Part shown: positions 16,020-23,985 of the stretch, one piece after another
Numbering within the stretch: the first letter of the stretch is position 1
How the letters are laid out: every line of letters starts with the position of its first letter
NCBI GenBank assembly: GCA_944380945.1
Contig: CALWJG010000002.1
Coordinates: 1-26,118 of the forward strand
From: an uncultured Agathobaculum sp.
Lineage (GTDB): Bacteria > Bacillota > Clostridia > Oscillospirales > Butyricicoccaceae
Length of the DNA stretch: 26,118 nt
Reading direction: 5' to 3'
Translations under genes and position numbers: made by a program
The notes under the pieces: model-generated
Databases searched by the model: none
What the model saw: the letters and a program-made list of their open reading frames with translations, nothing else
What the model was told of the DNA's origin: nothing

Positions 16020-18467
16020 TTGCTGAACCATTTGTTGACACAACTGCTGCGGTCCTTCGGGATATTCTTCCGCACCATCCGTGCGTTTTTCACCCGCAAG
16101 CTGGCGGGTCTGTGGGCGCGCCTCAAGCGGTTCACCAATTTCTCGCGTCAGGCGACCAAGGTAGCGGCGGATTCGCTCCAGTCGGCGGCGGCGATCGCAA
16201 AAAAGCCGACCTCGCGCGGCGACTATGTGGAGACCGGACGATTGTTCATCTCCAAAAAGTTTCTGCTCACGCTGGCGGTCGGCCTGATCGCGCTGGGGCT
16301 GCTGATCTATTTTGTGGTGTGGCCGTTCATTCTGGGCCATTTCCTGACCGCGCATTTCTATGTGGAGGATTCCCGGATCGACAACTGGACCGGCCGGGTG
16401 GTCGTGTATTCGGACGAAGCCAAAACCATCCCGCTCTATGAGGGCAAGCTCGAAGAGGGGCTGCTGCAGGGCCGGGGGAAGGAATATGACGAGAGCGGCC
16501 TGCTCGCCTATGAGGGCGAGTTTGCCGACGGCCTGCGTCAGGGCGCCGGCGCCGCCTATGAGGACGGTATGCTCGTGTACGAGGGCGACTTTGCAGCCGG
16601 CGTGTTCGAAGGCGAAGGAACGCTCTACGAGGCGGGGATCAAGCGATACGAGGGGACGTTCGCGGCCGGCGTGCAGTCGGGCGAGGGCACCGAGTATTAC
16701 GACAGCGGCGCGGTGCATTACCGCGGCATATATGCCGAGGGCCAGCTCGAGGGCGAGGGCATCGAATACACCGAGCAGGGTGAAAAATATTACGAAGGCG
16801 GCTTTTCGCTCGGCCTGTACAGCGGCGAGGGCAGCCTGTATCCGGAAAAGGATCAGCGCGTGGACGCGACCTTCACCGAGGGCGAGCCGGACGGCGCGAT
16901 CCAATGGTACAAGGCAGGCAAGCTGTATTACGACGGCGAGGCGGACGGCCTGACGCCGTCCGGCTTCGGCATCCTGTACAGCCAGAGCGGCAAGACGGCT
17001 TATGTGGGCCAGATGGCAAACGGCACGGTGGACGGGACCTGGCTGGTCACGCTGACCGCGGCGGAGTTCCGCGAGGCGCTGGGCGAGGCCGGCACGGCGG
17101 ATTATGACACCGGCGACGGCTTTATCATCTCCTCGCCCGCGATCGGCCTGTCCGCGCTGTGCAGCTACCAGACCGCGGACAGCGAGCCGACGGTACATAC
17201 GGTTTATATATCGGCCCCGCGCGAGGAGCGCTTTGCGCTCCTGCCGGGACAGGACGGCGTTTCGCTGGACGGCTGGCCCGACCCTGCGGCCGGCGAGCGC
17301 ACATGGCGCGCGGTGGACGGCGTGAACACCCGGTCGGGCAATTATGACTGCAAGACCTATCAGCTGGAGGGCTGCCGCGCAGAGCTGCTTTCCGACGGGG
17401 ACGAGGCGGTGCAGCTCAGCTGGGCGCTGCAGACCGCGCTGCCTTCCTCGGGGGCGGAATCCGCCGCCGGCGCGGAGACACAGGCCGCGGCCCAGACCCA
17501 GAAGGAGCTGGAGAGCTTCCTCAACGCGCTGGACGGCATGGCGGGCGCCGGCGCGGCCCAGCTGGCCACGGACAACCCGTACTGCGGCGACCGTTCTGCT
17601 GCGGATGCGCTCAAAGGCTGCATGAACCCGCAGGAAGCGGAGACCGCAGTCGACGCGCTGCTGACCTACTGGGAGTATGCCGAGCGGCGGACTGCGCTGG
17701 AAAACAACCTGACGCGCACCAAGGAGCTGCTCAGCGACGCGCGCCGCGCCGCGGCGAGCGGCGGCAGCGCGGCCGCTGTGACCGAGCTGGAAAACCAGCA
17801 GGCTGAACTGAACGCATCCATCAATACCTGTATTGTGGAGATGTCCAAGGCGGCCACGCTGGCGCAGAACAACGGCGCAGGCGATCCGGCGCAGTATGCG
17901 CTGAGCGAGCTGGCCGTGCTGTTCAACCCGATCACGCTCGAGGTGGACGACCTGACGCTCGTGGCGACCGCCTATGCGCAGGCCGTCATCGGCGAGACGC
18001 TGCCGCCTGAGGAAGAGGACGCCGCAGGCGAAGCAGATGGGGAGCAGGCCGCCGCAGGCGAAGGCACCGCAGAAGAGGGCGCGGCAGAGACCGCGCCGTC
18101 CGGGGAAGAGACGGAGCCGGAATCCGCGGTCGACAGCGAGGCGATCCGCCAGTCGCTGCAGACCATACTGGCTGACATGGCGGCGGCCTATCAGAACGCG
18201 CAGAGCGCGATCGACGCCAGCAGCCGTGCGGCTGCCGCGGTCACAGACGCCGCCGGCGCCTATTCGATGGGCGCGGGCAGCAAGGCGGACTGGTATAACG
18301 CGGTCTCCGCGCAGATGGACAGTCAGGCGGCGGTTTATGCAAGCCTGTGCAGCTTCACCCGCCAGGTCAATGCGCTCAACAGCCTGACCGGCGGCTGGGT
18401 ATCCCGCACGCAGGGCTGGCTGACCGATGTACTGCTGCCGCTGTATGAAGCGGCGGCGAAGCAGTGA
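16020..18467 (+). CDS. Membrane-anchored MORN-repeat protein with coiled-coil C-terminal domain
   Basis: An 815-residue protein. Residues 1-78 are basic and helical with amphipathic character; one TM helix (about 80-104, KKFLLTLAVGLIALGLLIYF) follows. Residues about 139-342 hold roughly nine MORN-type repeats of about 20-23 residues, with recurring Y-E-G-x-F/L-x-x-G-x-x-x-G-x-G-x-x-Y spacing, for example YEGEFADGLRQGAGAAY. The rest is mostly helical, with a Glu/Ala-rich acidic linker around 662-705 and coiled-coil-like stretches (TRTKELLSDARRAAA). MORN repeats form elongated beta hairpin sheets used for protein contact or membrane association. The positive-inside rule puts the MORN part outside the cytoplasm. 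TTG start after GGGGAGGAAA. It could be a trans-envelope strut for the injection system; no named family known to me. Confidence 0.68.
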   Translation: MLNHLLTQLLRSFGIFFRTIRAFFTRKLAGLWARLKRFTNFSRQATKVAADSLQSAAAIAKKPTSRGDYVETGRLFISKKFLLTLAVGLIALGLLIYFVVWPFILGHFLTAHFYVEDSRIDNWTGRVVVYSDEAKTIPLYEGKLEEGLLQGRGKEYDESGLLAYEGEFADGLRQGAGAAYEDGMLVYEGDFAAGVFEGEGTLYEAGIKRYEGTFAAGVQSGEGTEYYDSGAVHYRGIYAEGQLEGEGIEYTEQGEKYYEGGFSLGLYSGEGSLYPEKDQRVDATFTEGEPDGAIQWYKAGKLYYDGEADGLTPSGFGILYSQSGKTAYVGQMANGTVDGTWLVTLTAAEFREALGEAGTADYDTGDGFIISSPAIGLSALCSYQTADSEPTVHTVYISAPREERFALLPGQDGVSLDGWPDPAAGERTWRAVDGVNTRSGNYDCKTYQLEGCRAELLSDGDEAVQLSWALQTALPSSGAESAAGAETQAAAQTQKELESFLNALDGMAGAGAAQLATDNPYCGDRSAADALKGCMNPQEAETAVDALLTYWEYAERRTALENNLTRTKELLSDARRAAASGGSAAAVTELENQQAELNASINTCIVEMSKAATLAQNNGAGDPAQYALSELAVLFNPITLEVDDLTLVATAYAQAVIGETLPPEEEDAAGEADGEQAAAGEGTAEEGAAETAPSGEETEPESAVDSEAIRQSLQTILADMAAAYQNAQSAIDASSRAAAAVTDAAGAYSMGAGSKADWYNAVSAQMDSQAAVYASLCSFTRQVNALNSLTGGWVSRTQGWLTDVLLPLYEAAAKQ

Positions 18468-18487
18468 TGGAAAGGAAGTGAACGGGC

Positions 18488-19804
18488 TTGGCCGATTATA
18501 CTGCCATTGTCGAGGCGGGCAACGCGATCGTTGAGCTGCTGCGCGACAATCTGACGCCGGAGCCGCTGGGCAACCGCGAGCTGATCGCGCTGTGCTCCCC
18601 GCATGAGAGCGAGAACAACCAGCTGACCCTGTATCTGTATCATATCGAAGAGGAAAACCAGAACATGACGAGCGGCTTTTATCAGGTGGACCAGAACACC
18701 CAGCGCCGCGCGCCGGCGCAGTTCATCCTGCGCTATCTGGTGACCGCCCATTCCAAGGCGCCGGTGCAGCTGCGGCAGGCGGACCAGCACCGCATCATCG
18801 GCGCGGCGATCCAGACCCTGCGCGACAATCCGGTGGTCCCGCAGCGATACTTGTCCGGCTCGCTGGACGAGGAACACGCGCAGATCCATCTGGCGATCGA
18901 AAAGGTACCGCTCGAGCAGCTGCTCAAGATATGGAACAATACCTCCAAGGAATATAAAATGTCGTTCGTGCTCATGGTGACCGGCGTGACCATCGCCTCC
19001 AGACGCAAGCGCCAGATCACGCGCATCACCGATTTCGAAGTCTCGGTCAATCCGGACACGCACGAGAGCCTGCTGCAGCGCCGCGTGAGCGCGGTGCTCC
19101 GCCTGCGGGACGGCTTTCTGGGCACGCCGATCGAGACCGGCGGCGCGGTGTTCCGCATCGACGGCACGCCGGTGCAGCCGCAGTCCAAGCCGGGCGGATA
19201 CCGCGTGTGGACCGACCTGCCGGCGGGCCGGCATATCCTCTCGATCAGCCAGCACGGCTTCCAGACAGAGGAGATCGCGCTCGAGGTCGGGCCGGACAAG
19301 GCATGGGAGGGCTGCGCCGACCTCAAGCCGGGCGTGGGCTATCCCTTCGGCCGGGACGCTGCGACCGTGCGCCTGACCGTGCAGCGCGGCGGACAGCCGC
19401 TGGCGAATGAGCAGGTCTGGCTGGCCGTGGCGGACAACGCGCCGCTCAAGCTCGCGCAGGATCAGGCGGAGGCAGGCGCGCAGACGCTGCGCCTGTTCTG
19501 CAAGGGCGAGGCGTCTGCGCTGCCGCTGCCGGGCGCCTTCCTGCTGGAGGAGGACGACGCGCCCGAGCTGGTCACCCTGCGGTCCTTTGCAGAGGAGACC
19601 GGCACGCTGGCCGCCCCGCTGGCGCATACGCATGCGCGCGGCAGGGCGCTCCTGCCGGCGCAGGCCTACCGCACGGATGAGCAGGGCCGCCTGCGCATCA
19701 TGCTGCGCGAGGCGGTGCGGCTCGCTGTGCTCTGCGACGGCAGCATCCGGTATGCAGAGCCTGCGGCAGACGGTGAAAACGAATTTACCCTGCGATTTGA
19801 TTGA
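18488..19804 (+). CDS. DUF4255/Pvc16-type tube terminator or cap protein
   Basis: A 438-residue protein. Residues about 6-195 match the DUF4255 (Pvc16 N-terminal) family: LVELL-type start helix (IVELLRDNLTPEPL), then NQLTLYLYHIEEENQNM, then LRYLVTAHSKAP and HRIIGAAIQTLRDNPVV. In Afp/PVC particles this protein caps the tube and sheath at the distal end. A second part (200-270) looks like a carboxypeptidase regulatory or Ig-type domain (TDLPAGRHILSISQHGFQ), followed by a further beta-rich C-terminus to 438. This makes it larger than a bare DUF4255 domain. TTG start at 18488 after AAAGGAAG. Its position next to the PAAR-like and AAA+ genes fits CIS gene order. Confidence 0.85.
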   Translation: MADYTAIVEAGNAIVELLRDNLTPEPLGNRELIALCSPHESENNQLTLYLYHIEEENQNMTSGFYQVDQNTQRRAPAQFILRYLVTAHSKAPVQLRQADQHRIIGAAIQTLRDNPVVPQRYLSGSLDEEHAQIHLAIEKVPLEQLLKIWNNTSKEYKMSFVLMVTGVTIASRRKRQITRITDFEVSVNPDTHESLLQRRVSAVLRLRDGFLGTPIETGGAVFRIDGTPVQPQSKPGGYRVWTDLPAGRHILSISQHGFQTEEIALEVGPDKAWEGCADLKPGVGYPFGRDAATVRLTVQRGGQPLANEQVWLAVADNAPLKLAQDQAEAGAQTLRLFCKGEASALPLPGAFLLEEDDAPELVTLRSFAEETGTLAAPLAHTHARGRALLPAQAYRTDEQGRLRIMLREAVRLAVLCDGSIRYAEPAADGENEFTLRFD

Positions 19805-19815
19805 GGAGAAGCGAT

Positions 19816-20193
19816 ATGGCAAATCCAGTCGTACAAACCGCGGTGTGCGCCTGCTCGTTCGGCACGGTGCCGTCGCCGCTGATGGTCACCTCGCAGCAGA
19901 CTGTGACGATGAACAAGCAGCTCGCCGCGACCATCATGGACAATAAATTCACCACCTTCGGCATGTGCTCCTGTCCGTCCAATCCGGCGGTCGCCGCAGC
20001 GACCGCCGCAGCGCTGGGCGTGCTGACGCCGAGCGCCTGCATCCCGGCCATTCTGGCGCCGTGGGCGCCGGGCGTGCCGACCGTGACGGTGGCGGGCAAG
20101 CTCCTGCTCAATAACACAAGCAAGCTGATGTGTTCCTACGGCGGCGTGATCCAGGTGACCATGACGCCGGCCCTGACCATCCAGACACCGTAA
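19816..20193 (+). CDS. DUF4280 PAAR-like spike-tip protein
   Basis: A 125-residue protein with DUF4280-type features: TAVCACSFGTVPSPL at residues 9-23, FGMCSCPSNP, SACIPA, and a closing LMCSYGGVIQVTM. The paired Cys and Gly-rich turns are those of PAAR-like tips that sit on the gpV/VgrG needle and can carry effectors. An in-frame TTG lies at 19801 but overlaps the previous stop region; GAGGAGAAG lies just before the ATG at 19816, so that ATG is preferred. Length is normal, and no toxin domain is fused to it. Four of its five or six Cys fall in the motifs that may bind metal or form bonds. Confidence 0.85.
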   Translation: MANPVVQTAVCACSFGTVPSPLMVTSQQTVTMNKQLAATIMDNKFTTFGMCSCPSNPAVAAATAAALGVLTPSACIPAILAPWAPGVPTVTVAGKLLLNNTSKLMCSYGGVIQVTMTPALTIQTP

Positions 20194-20206
20194 AGGAGGC
20201 GACGCG

Positions 20207-22363
20207 ATGCAGGCGGAGGATATCCGTCCGGTCGATCTGACGACCGGCGCGGGCTATGACAGCCAGTGGGCGCTCATGCGCGACCTGTTTGTCTGGCTCG
20301 ATCTGCGGCTGTACTATTTTTATGCCCACCATCAATGGCTCGGCCCCTCGAGCGAGATGAAAAATATGCTCGGTCTGGTCGTGACGCGCGAGGAATTTGA
20401 GCACCAGCTCGCCAAGTCCGCGCAGCGCGGTCTGGAGGAGGAGCTGACGGCGGAGGAGAGCGGTCAGCTGGGCGAGGCCCAGCAGGCCATCGCGCTGCGC
20501 CTGCAGCGCACGGAGGGGACCGATATCCCGATGCTGCAGCTGTTTGCGCGGTGCGGGCTGGATGCGTTTGAGCAGAACTGCGTGATACTGGCTTACGCAG
20601 CTGTGCTTGACCGCAAGTATGAAAAGCTGCTCGCCTACCTGCAGGATGATATGACGCGCAAAACGCCGGGCACTGCGCTGGCGGTGCAGCTGTTTATGCC
20701 GAGAGAGGGCAATATGGAGCAGTATCTTGCGCGGTTTGCGCGCAGCGGGCGGTTTTCCCGCCTGTTCCGGCGCGATGCGCTCGAACGGGGCGACCTTGTG
20801 CTGCACCCGCTGACGCTGGAATACCTGTCCGGCGGGAGGATCGAGGACCGGCAGGGGCTGACCGTGTATGACGGCGCGTCGCGCCGGCCGGACGGCCCGC
20901 TCATCGTGCAGGGCGACACGGCGCACCGGCTCGACCGCATCATGGAGGGGCCGGCGGACTGCGTCACCTGTCTGACCGGCGCGGCCGGCAGCGGCAAGCG
21001 CTTCCAGATCGAGCACATGCTGTCCCGCTGGAAAATGCGCGGCGTGTTTGCCGATCTGGAGGGCGAAAACTGGCGCGAGCAGGCCGAGCAGGCAGCGCTG
21101 GCCGCCTGTCTGCTGGACGCCAGCCTGTGCCTGTATCATCTGGACCGGAAGGACGACGCGGGCGACCCCGCGCCCGCCCCGCAGCAGATGATCGACGCGC
21201 TCTGCCGGCTGGAGACCGGCGGGGGACGGCTGTTCCTGCTCTCGCGCCTGCCGGTGCGGGCGCGGGTGCAGCGGCTGACCGTCGACCTTGCGCTCTCCGC
21301 GCTGACCGAGAGCGAGCGGCTGGAGCTGTTCCGCACCTTCCTGCGGGACAGCGCGCTGGCGCCCGACGTCACGGCGGAGGAGCTGGCAGCCAAATTCCAC
21401 TTTTCCCCCCAGCAGATCCGTCTCGCCTGCCGGCAGGCGGCGGGCATGGCCGGCCTCAGCGAGCAGCAAACGCTGGACGCTGCGCAGCTGCACGCGGCCT
21501 GCTACCGGCAGGTGGTGCACAAGCTGGGCGATCTGGCGCACCGTGTCCCGGCGGCCTACACCTGGGACGATGTGGTCATGCCGGCGGCGCAGAAACGGCT
21601 GATGCAGCAGGCGTGCGGGCATATCCGCTACCAGTACCGCGTGTATCACCAGTGGGGCTTTGAAAAGAAGATCACTTACGGCCGCGGCCTGTCCATCCTG
21701 TTCGCGGGCGCGCCCGGCACGGGCAAGACCATGTGCGCGCAGGTGATCGCGCGCCAGCTCAACATGGAGATGTATAAGATCAATATTTCGCAGATCGTCA
21801 GCAAGTACATCGGCGAGACCGAAAAGAACCTGCAGGCGGTGTTCGCCGAGGCGAAAAACTCCAACTGCATCCTGTTCTTTGACGAATGCGACGCGCTGTT
21901 CGGCAAGCGCAGCGAAGTCAAGGATTCGCACGACCGCAATGCCAACGTCGAGGTCGCGTACCTGCTCCAGCAGATCGAGGAATACGACGGCGTGTGCATT
22001 CTGGCGACCAACCTGATCGGCAATATCGACGAGGCGTTCATGCGCCGCATCACCTATGTGGTGCATTTCCCGTTCCCGGATCGCCGCATGCGCGAGCAGA
22101 TCTACCGGCACATGATCCCGGCAGCCACCCCGCTGGCGGACGACATCGACTGGGGCTTTCTGGCGGAGAAGTTTGAGCTGTCCGGCGGCCATATCAAGAA
22201 TATCGTGCTTTCGGCGGCGTTCATGGCGGCGGGCGAGGGCTGTCCGGTCGGCATGCGGCAGCTGCTGCGGGCGGCTGTCGGCGAGCTGAAGAAAAACGAG
22301 ATCGTTGTGGTGCGGGAAGAGCTGCGGGAGTATGCTGACCTGCTGGACAACGATGGGGAATAA
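20207..22363 (+). CDS. CIS AAA+ ATPase (Afp15/Pvc15-like)
   Basis: A 718-residue ATPase. The C-terminal AAA+ domain has Walker A GAPGTGKT (residues 501-508), Walker B ILFFDE (555-560), a sensor-1 style ILATNLIGNID stretch, and arginines in EAFMRRITYVVHFPFPD. This is the conserved CIS ATPase type, thought to act in particle assembly or remodelling. The N-terminal half contains a second P-loop-like GAAGSGKR (258-265), where Arg265 replaces the usual Ser/Thr, and no clear Walker B, so it is probably non-catalytic. ATG start after AAAGGAGG, 13 bases downstream of the PAAR-like gene. The C-terminal domain looks fully active; partners are inferred from gene order. Confidence 0.9.
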   Translation: MQAEDIRPVDLTTGAGYDSQWALMRDLFVWLDLRLYYFYAHHQWLGPSSEMKNMLGLVVTREEFEHQLAKSAQRGLEEELTAEESGQLGEAQQAIALRLQRTEGTDIPMLQLFARCGLDAFEQNCVILAYAAVLDRKYEKLLAYLQDDMTRKTPGTALAVQLFMPREGNMEQYLARFARSGRFSRLFRRDALERGDLVLHPLTLEYLSGGRIEDRQGLTVYDGASRRPDGPLIVQGDTAHRLDRIMEGPADCVTCLTGAAGSGKRFQIEHMLSRWKMRGVFADLEGENWREQAEQAALAACLLDASLCLYHLDRKDDAGDPAPAPQQMIDALCRLETGGGRLFLLSRLPVRARVQRLTVDLALSALTESERLELFRTFLRDSALAPDVTAEELAAKFHFSPQQIRLACRQAAGMAGLSEQQTLDAAQLHAACYRQVVHKLGDLAHRVPAAYTWDDVVMPAAQKRLMQQACGHIRYQYRVYHQWGFEKKITYGRGLSILFAGAPGTGKTMCAQVIARQLNMEMYKINISQIVSKYIGETEKNLQAVFAEAKNSNCILFFDECDALFGKRSEVKDSHDRNANVEVAYLLQQIEEYDGVCILATNLIGNIDEAFMRRITYVVHFPFPDRRMREQIYRHMIPAATPLADDIDWGFLAEKFELSGGHIKNIVLSAAFMAAGEGCPVGMRQLLRAAVGELKKNEIVVVREELREYADLLDNDGE

Positions 22364-22387
22364 GCCGTGCCGCGGAGGGGATTCGAG

Positions 22388-23902
22388 ATGAAAAAGCAAC
22401 AACGCAAAACATTGAGCAACCGCGTGCTGCCGCAGTGCATCGCTGTGGCGGCGGTGCTGATCGTGATCGACGTACTGCTGGTGCTGCTGATGCGGGAGGA
22501 AAACCAGGCGGTCACCCTGCTGTGTATGGCGGCGGCCGATGTGCTGGCTGCGGTATGGTGGATACACTGTATGCGCACTGCGGCGGACGAGCCGCTGGAC
22601 GAGCTGTGCGACGCGCTGGACCGCTATCAGAGCGGCGAGGCTGTCGGGCTGGACCGGCAGCTGCTCGACCGGGAGGATGGGATCGGCGTCCTGGCGCGCG
22701 CGGTCGGCCAGCTGAGCGAGGAGGATGACGAGCGGCTGGACGAGGCGTGCCGGGAGGCCGCCGCACAGGCGGAGAGCCGCGCACGGCGCAGCCTTGCCGA
22801 GGAGATCAGCCAGTCCGCGCTGCCGCAGGTGCTGCCGGATATCCCGAGCCGGGCGAATTTTGAGGTCGCCGGCCAGGTCGAGCGCGGCATGGGGAAGGAC
22901 TGCCAGTTTTACGATTATTTCTTCATCGACCCCGGCCTGCTGTGCGTGGTGATCGGCCAGATCCCGGGTGGCAGCATTGCGGAGGCGCTGTTCATGGTCA
23001 TCGCGCAGACGACCATCCGCAGCCGTCTGCGGCAGGGGCGTTCGCTCGAGGAGACCATGGCGGACGTCAACGCCCAGCTGTACGATCTGGGCAACCAGTT
23101 CTGCCTGAATGCGCTGGTGGCGACGCTGAGCACGTCGGACGGCCGTTTTACCTATGTCAACGCCGGCCAGCAGCTGCCGCTGCTCATGCGCAACGAGGAC
23201 CGCTATGAGTGGCTGGAATCGCCGGTCTACGCGCCGCTGGGCATGAATGAGAACGTATCCTACCGCTCGCAGGAGCTGCGCCTCAAGCAGGGCGACCGGA
23301 TTTTCCTGCATACGGCCGGGCTGGCGTCGCTCCCGGACAGGGACGGCGCGGCATATGGCGCGCAGCAGCTGCGCGCTGATCTGAATACCAGCCGCAGCCA
23401 GAACATGGAGAGCGAGCAGCTGCTGCATTTCATCAGCGACAGCGCGCTGGTCTTTTGCAGCGACAGCAGTGCGAACGGCGGCTTCGCCATGCTCACGCTG
23501 CTGTTCTGCAAGGGCGATAAGGAACTCGCGCACTGCGATGTGCCCGCACAGCCCGAATACGCGGGCGAGGTGACCGAATTCCTCAAAAAGCAGTTTTCGG
23601 ACAACGGCATCGACCGGCGCCACTATGCGCGCGAGGCCGTGGTGGTGGATGAGATCTTTGCGCTTTGCTGCCGCAAGGCGGAAAAGGGCAGCCATGTGAT
23701 GGTCGAGTGCGGCGTGGCGCCGGACGCGCAGATGGTCAACATCCGCGTGACCGCGGTGCTGGGCGGTGTCGATCCCATGGAGACCGAAACCGCCGGGACC
23801 GAGGAGAATGCGGTCAGCTTCATCCGGGACAACGCGGAATACATCACCTTCAAGCCGGGCGAGGAACGCGATACGATCACGATCGTGAGCTTCCTGAGCT
23901 GA
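22388..23902 (+). CDS. Two-TM SpoIIE/PP2C-like and RsbW-like protein with eroded active sites
   Basis: A 504-residue membrane protein. Two TM helices (about 14-35 and 39-58) are followed by a HAMP-like helix and a SpoIIE-type PP2C domain (about 145-375). Residues about 385-504 resemble an RsbW-like histidine-kinase-type ATPase fold (VVVDEIFALCC region). Active-site residues are altered: GKD171 keeps one Asp, but the D of the usual D-V-S-G-x-G is Gln191 (GQIPGGS) and the D of T-D-G is Ala310 (HTAGLAS). The terminal D-D-x-T motif is absent. In the ATPase part the N-box Asn and the G-box are not visible. A GTG at 22367 is in frame, but CGGAGGGG is placed for ATG 22388. Probably a scaffold or sensor rather than an active phosphatase. 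Last gene of the operon. Confidence 0.72.
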   Translation: MKKQQRKTLSNRVLPQCIAVAAVLIVIDVLLVLLMREENQAVTLLCMAAADVLAAVWWIHCMRTAADEPLDELCDALDRYQSGEAVGLDRQLLDREDGIGVLARAVGQLSEEDDERLDEACREAAAQAESRARRSLAEEISQSALPQVLPDIPSRANFEVAGQVERGMGKDCQFYDYFFIDPGLLCVVIGQIPGGSIAEALFMVIAQTTIRSRLRQGRSLEETMADVNAQLYDLGNQFCLNALVATLSTSDGRFTYVNAGQQLPLLMRNEDRYEWLESPVYAPLGMNENVSYRSQELRLKQGDRIFLHTAGLASLPDRDGAAYGAQQLRADLNTSRSQNMESEQLLHFISDSALVFCSDSSANGGFAMLTLLFCKGDKELAHCDVPAQPEYAGEVTEFLKKQFSDNGIDRRHYAREAVVVDEIFALCCRKAEKGSHVMVECGVAPDAQMVNIRVTAVLGGVDPMETETAGTEENAVSFIRDNAEYITFKPGEERDTITIVSFLS

Positions 23903-23914
23903 AGAGGGGAAAAG

Positions 23915-23946
23915 AAAAGACCGGAAGTGCAAACTTCCGGTCTTTT
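23915..23946. terminator. Bidirectional intrinsic terminator
   Basis: A 13-base-pair perfect stem (23915-23927 with 23934-23946) around a six-base loop. Four A on the left and four T on the right give a U-tract in both directions. It lies 12 bases after the last operon stop on the plus strand and about 40 bases after the HPr-like stop on the minus strand, so it serves both convergent genes. Confidence 0.92.
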
Positions 23947-23985
23947 GATTTGCTATGGATAAAAGATGCCGCTATGGACGGAAGA

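Noticed and set aside
19801..19815. TTG at 19801 as start of the PAAR-like gene
   Set aside because: It would overlap the preceding stop and leave the GAGGAGAAG site inside the gene; the ATG at 19816 is placed correctly after it.
22367..22387. GTG at 22367 as start of the phosphatase-like gene
   Set aside because: The CGGAGGGG site lies downstream of it and fits the ATG at 22388, which gives a normal basic N-terminus before the first TM helix.
20108..23932. A long antisense open frame of about 1270 codons opposite the ATPase and phosphatase-like genes
   Set aside because: Same composition artefact; the sense genes have family motifs and ribosome binding sites, the antisense frame has neither.
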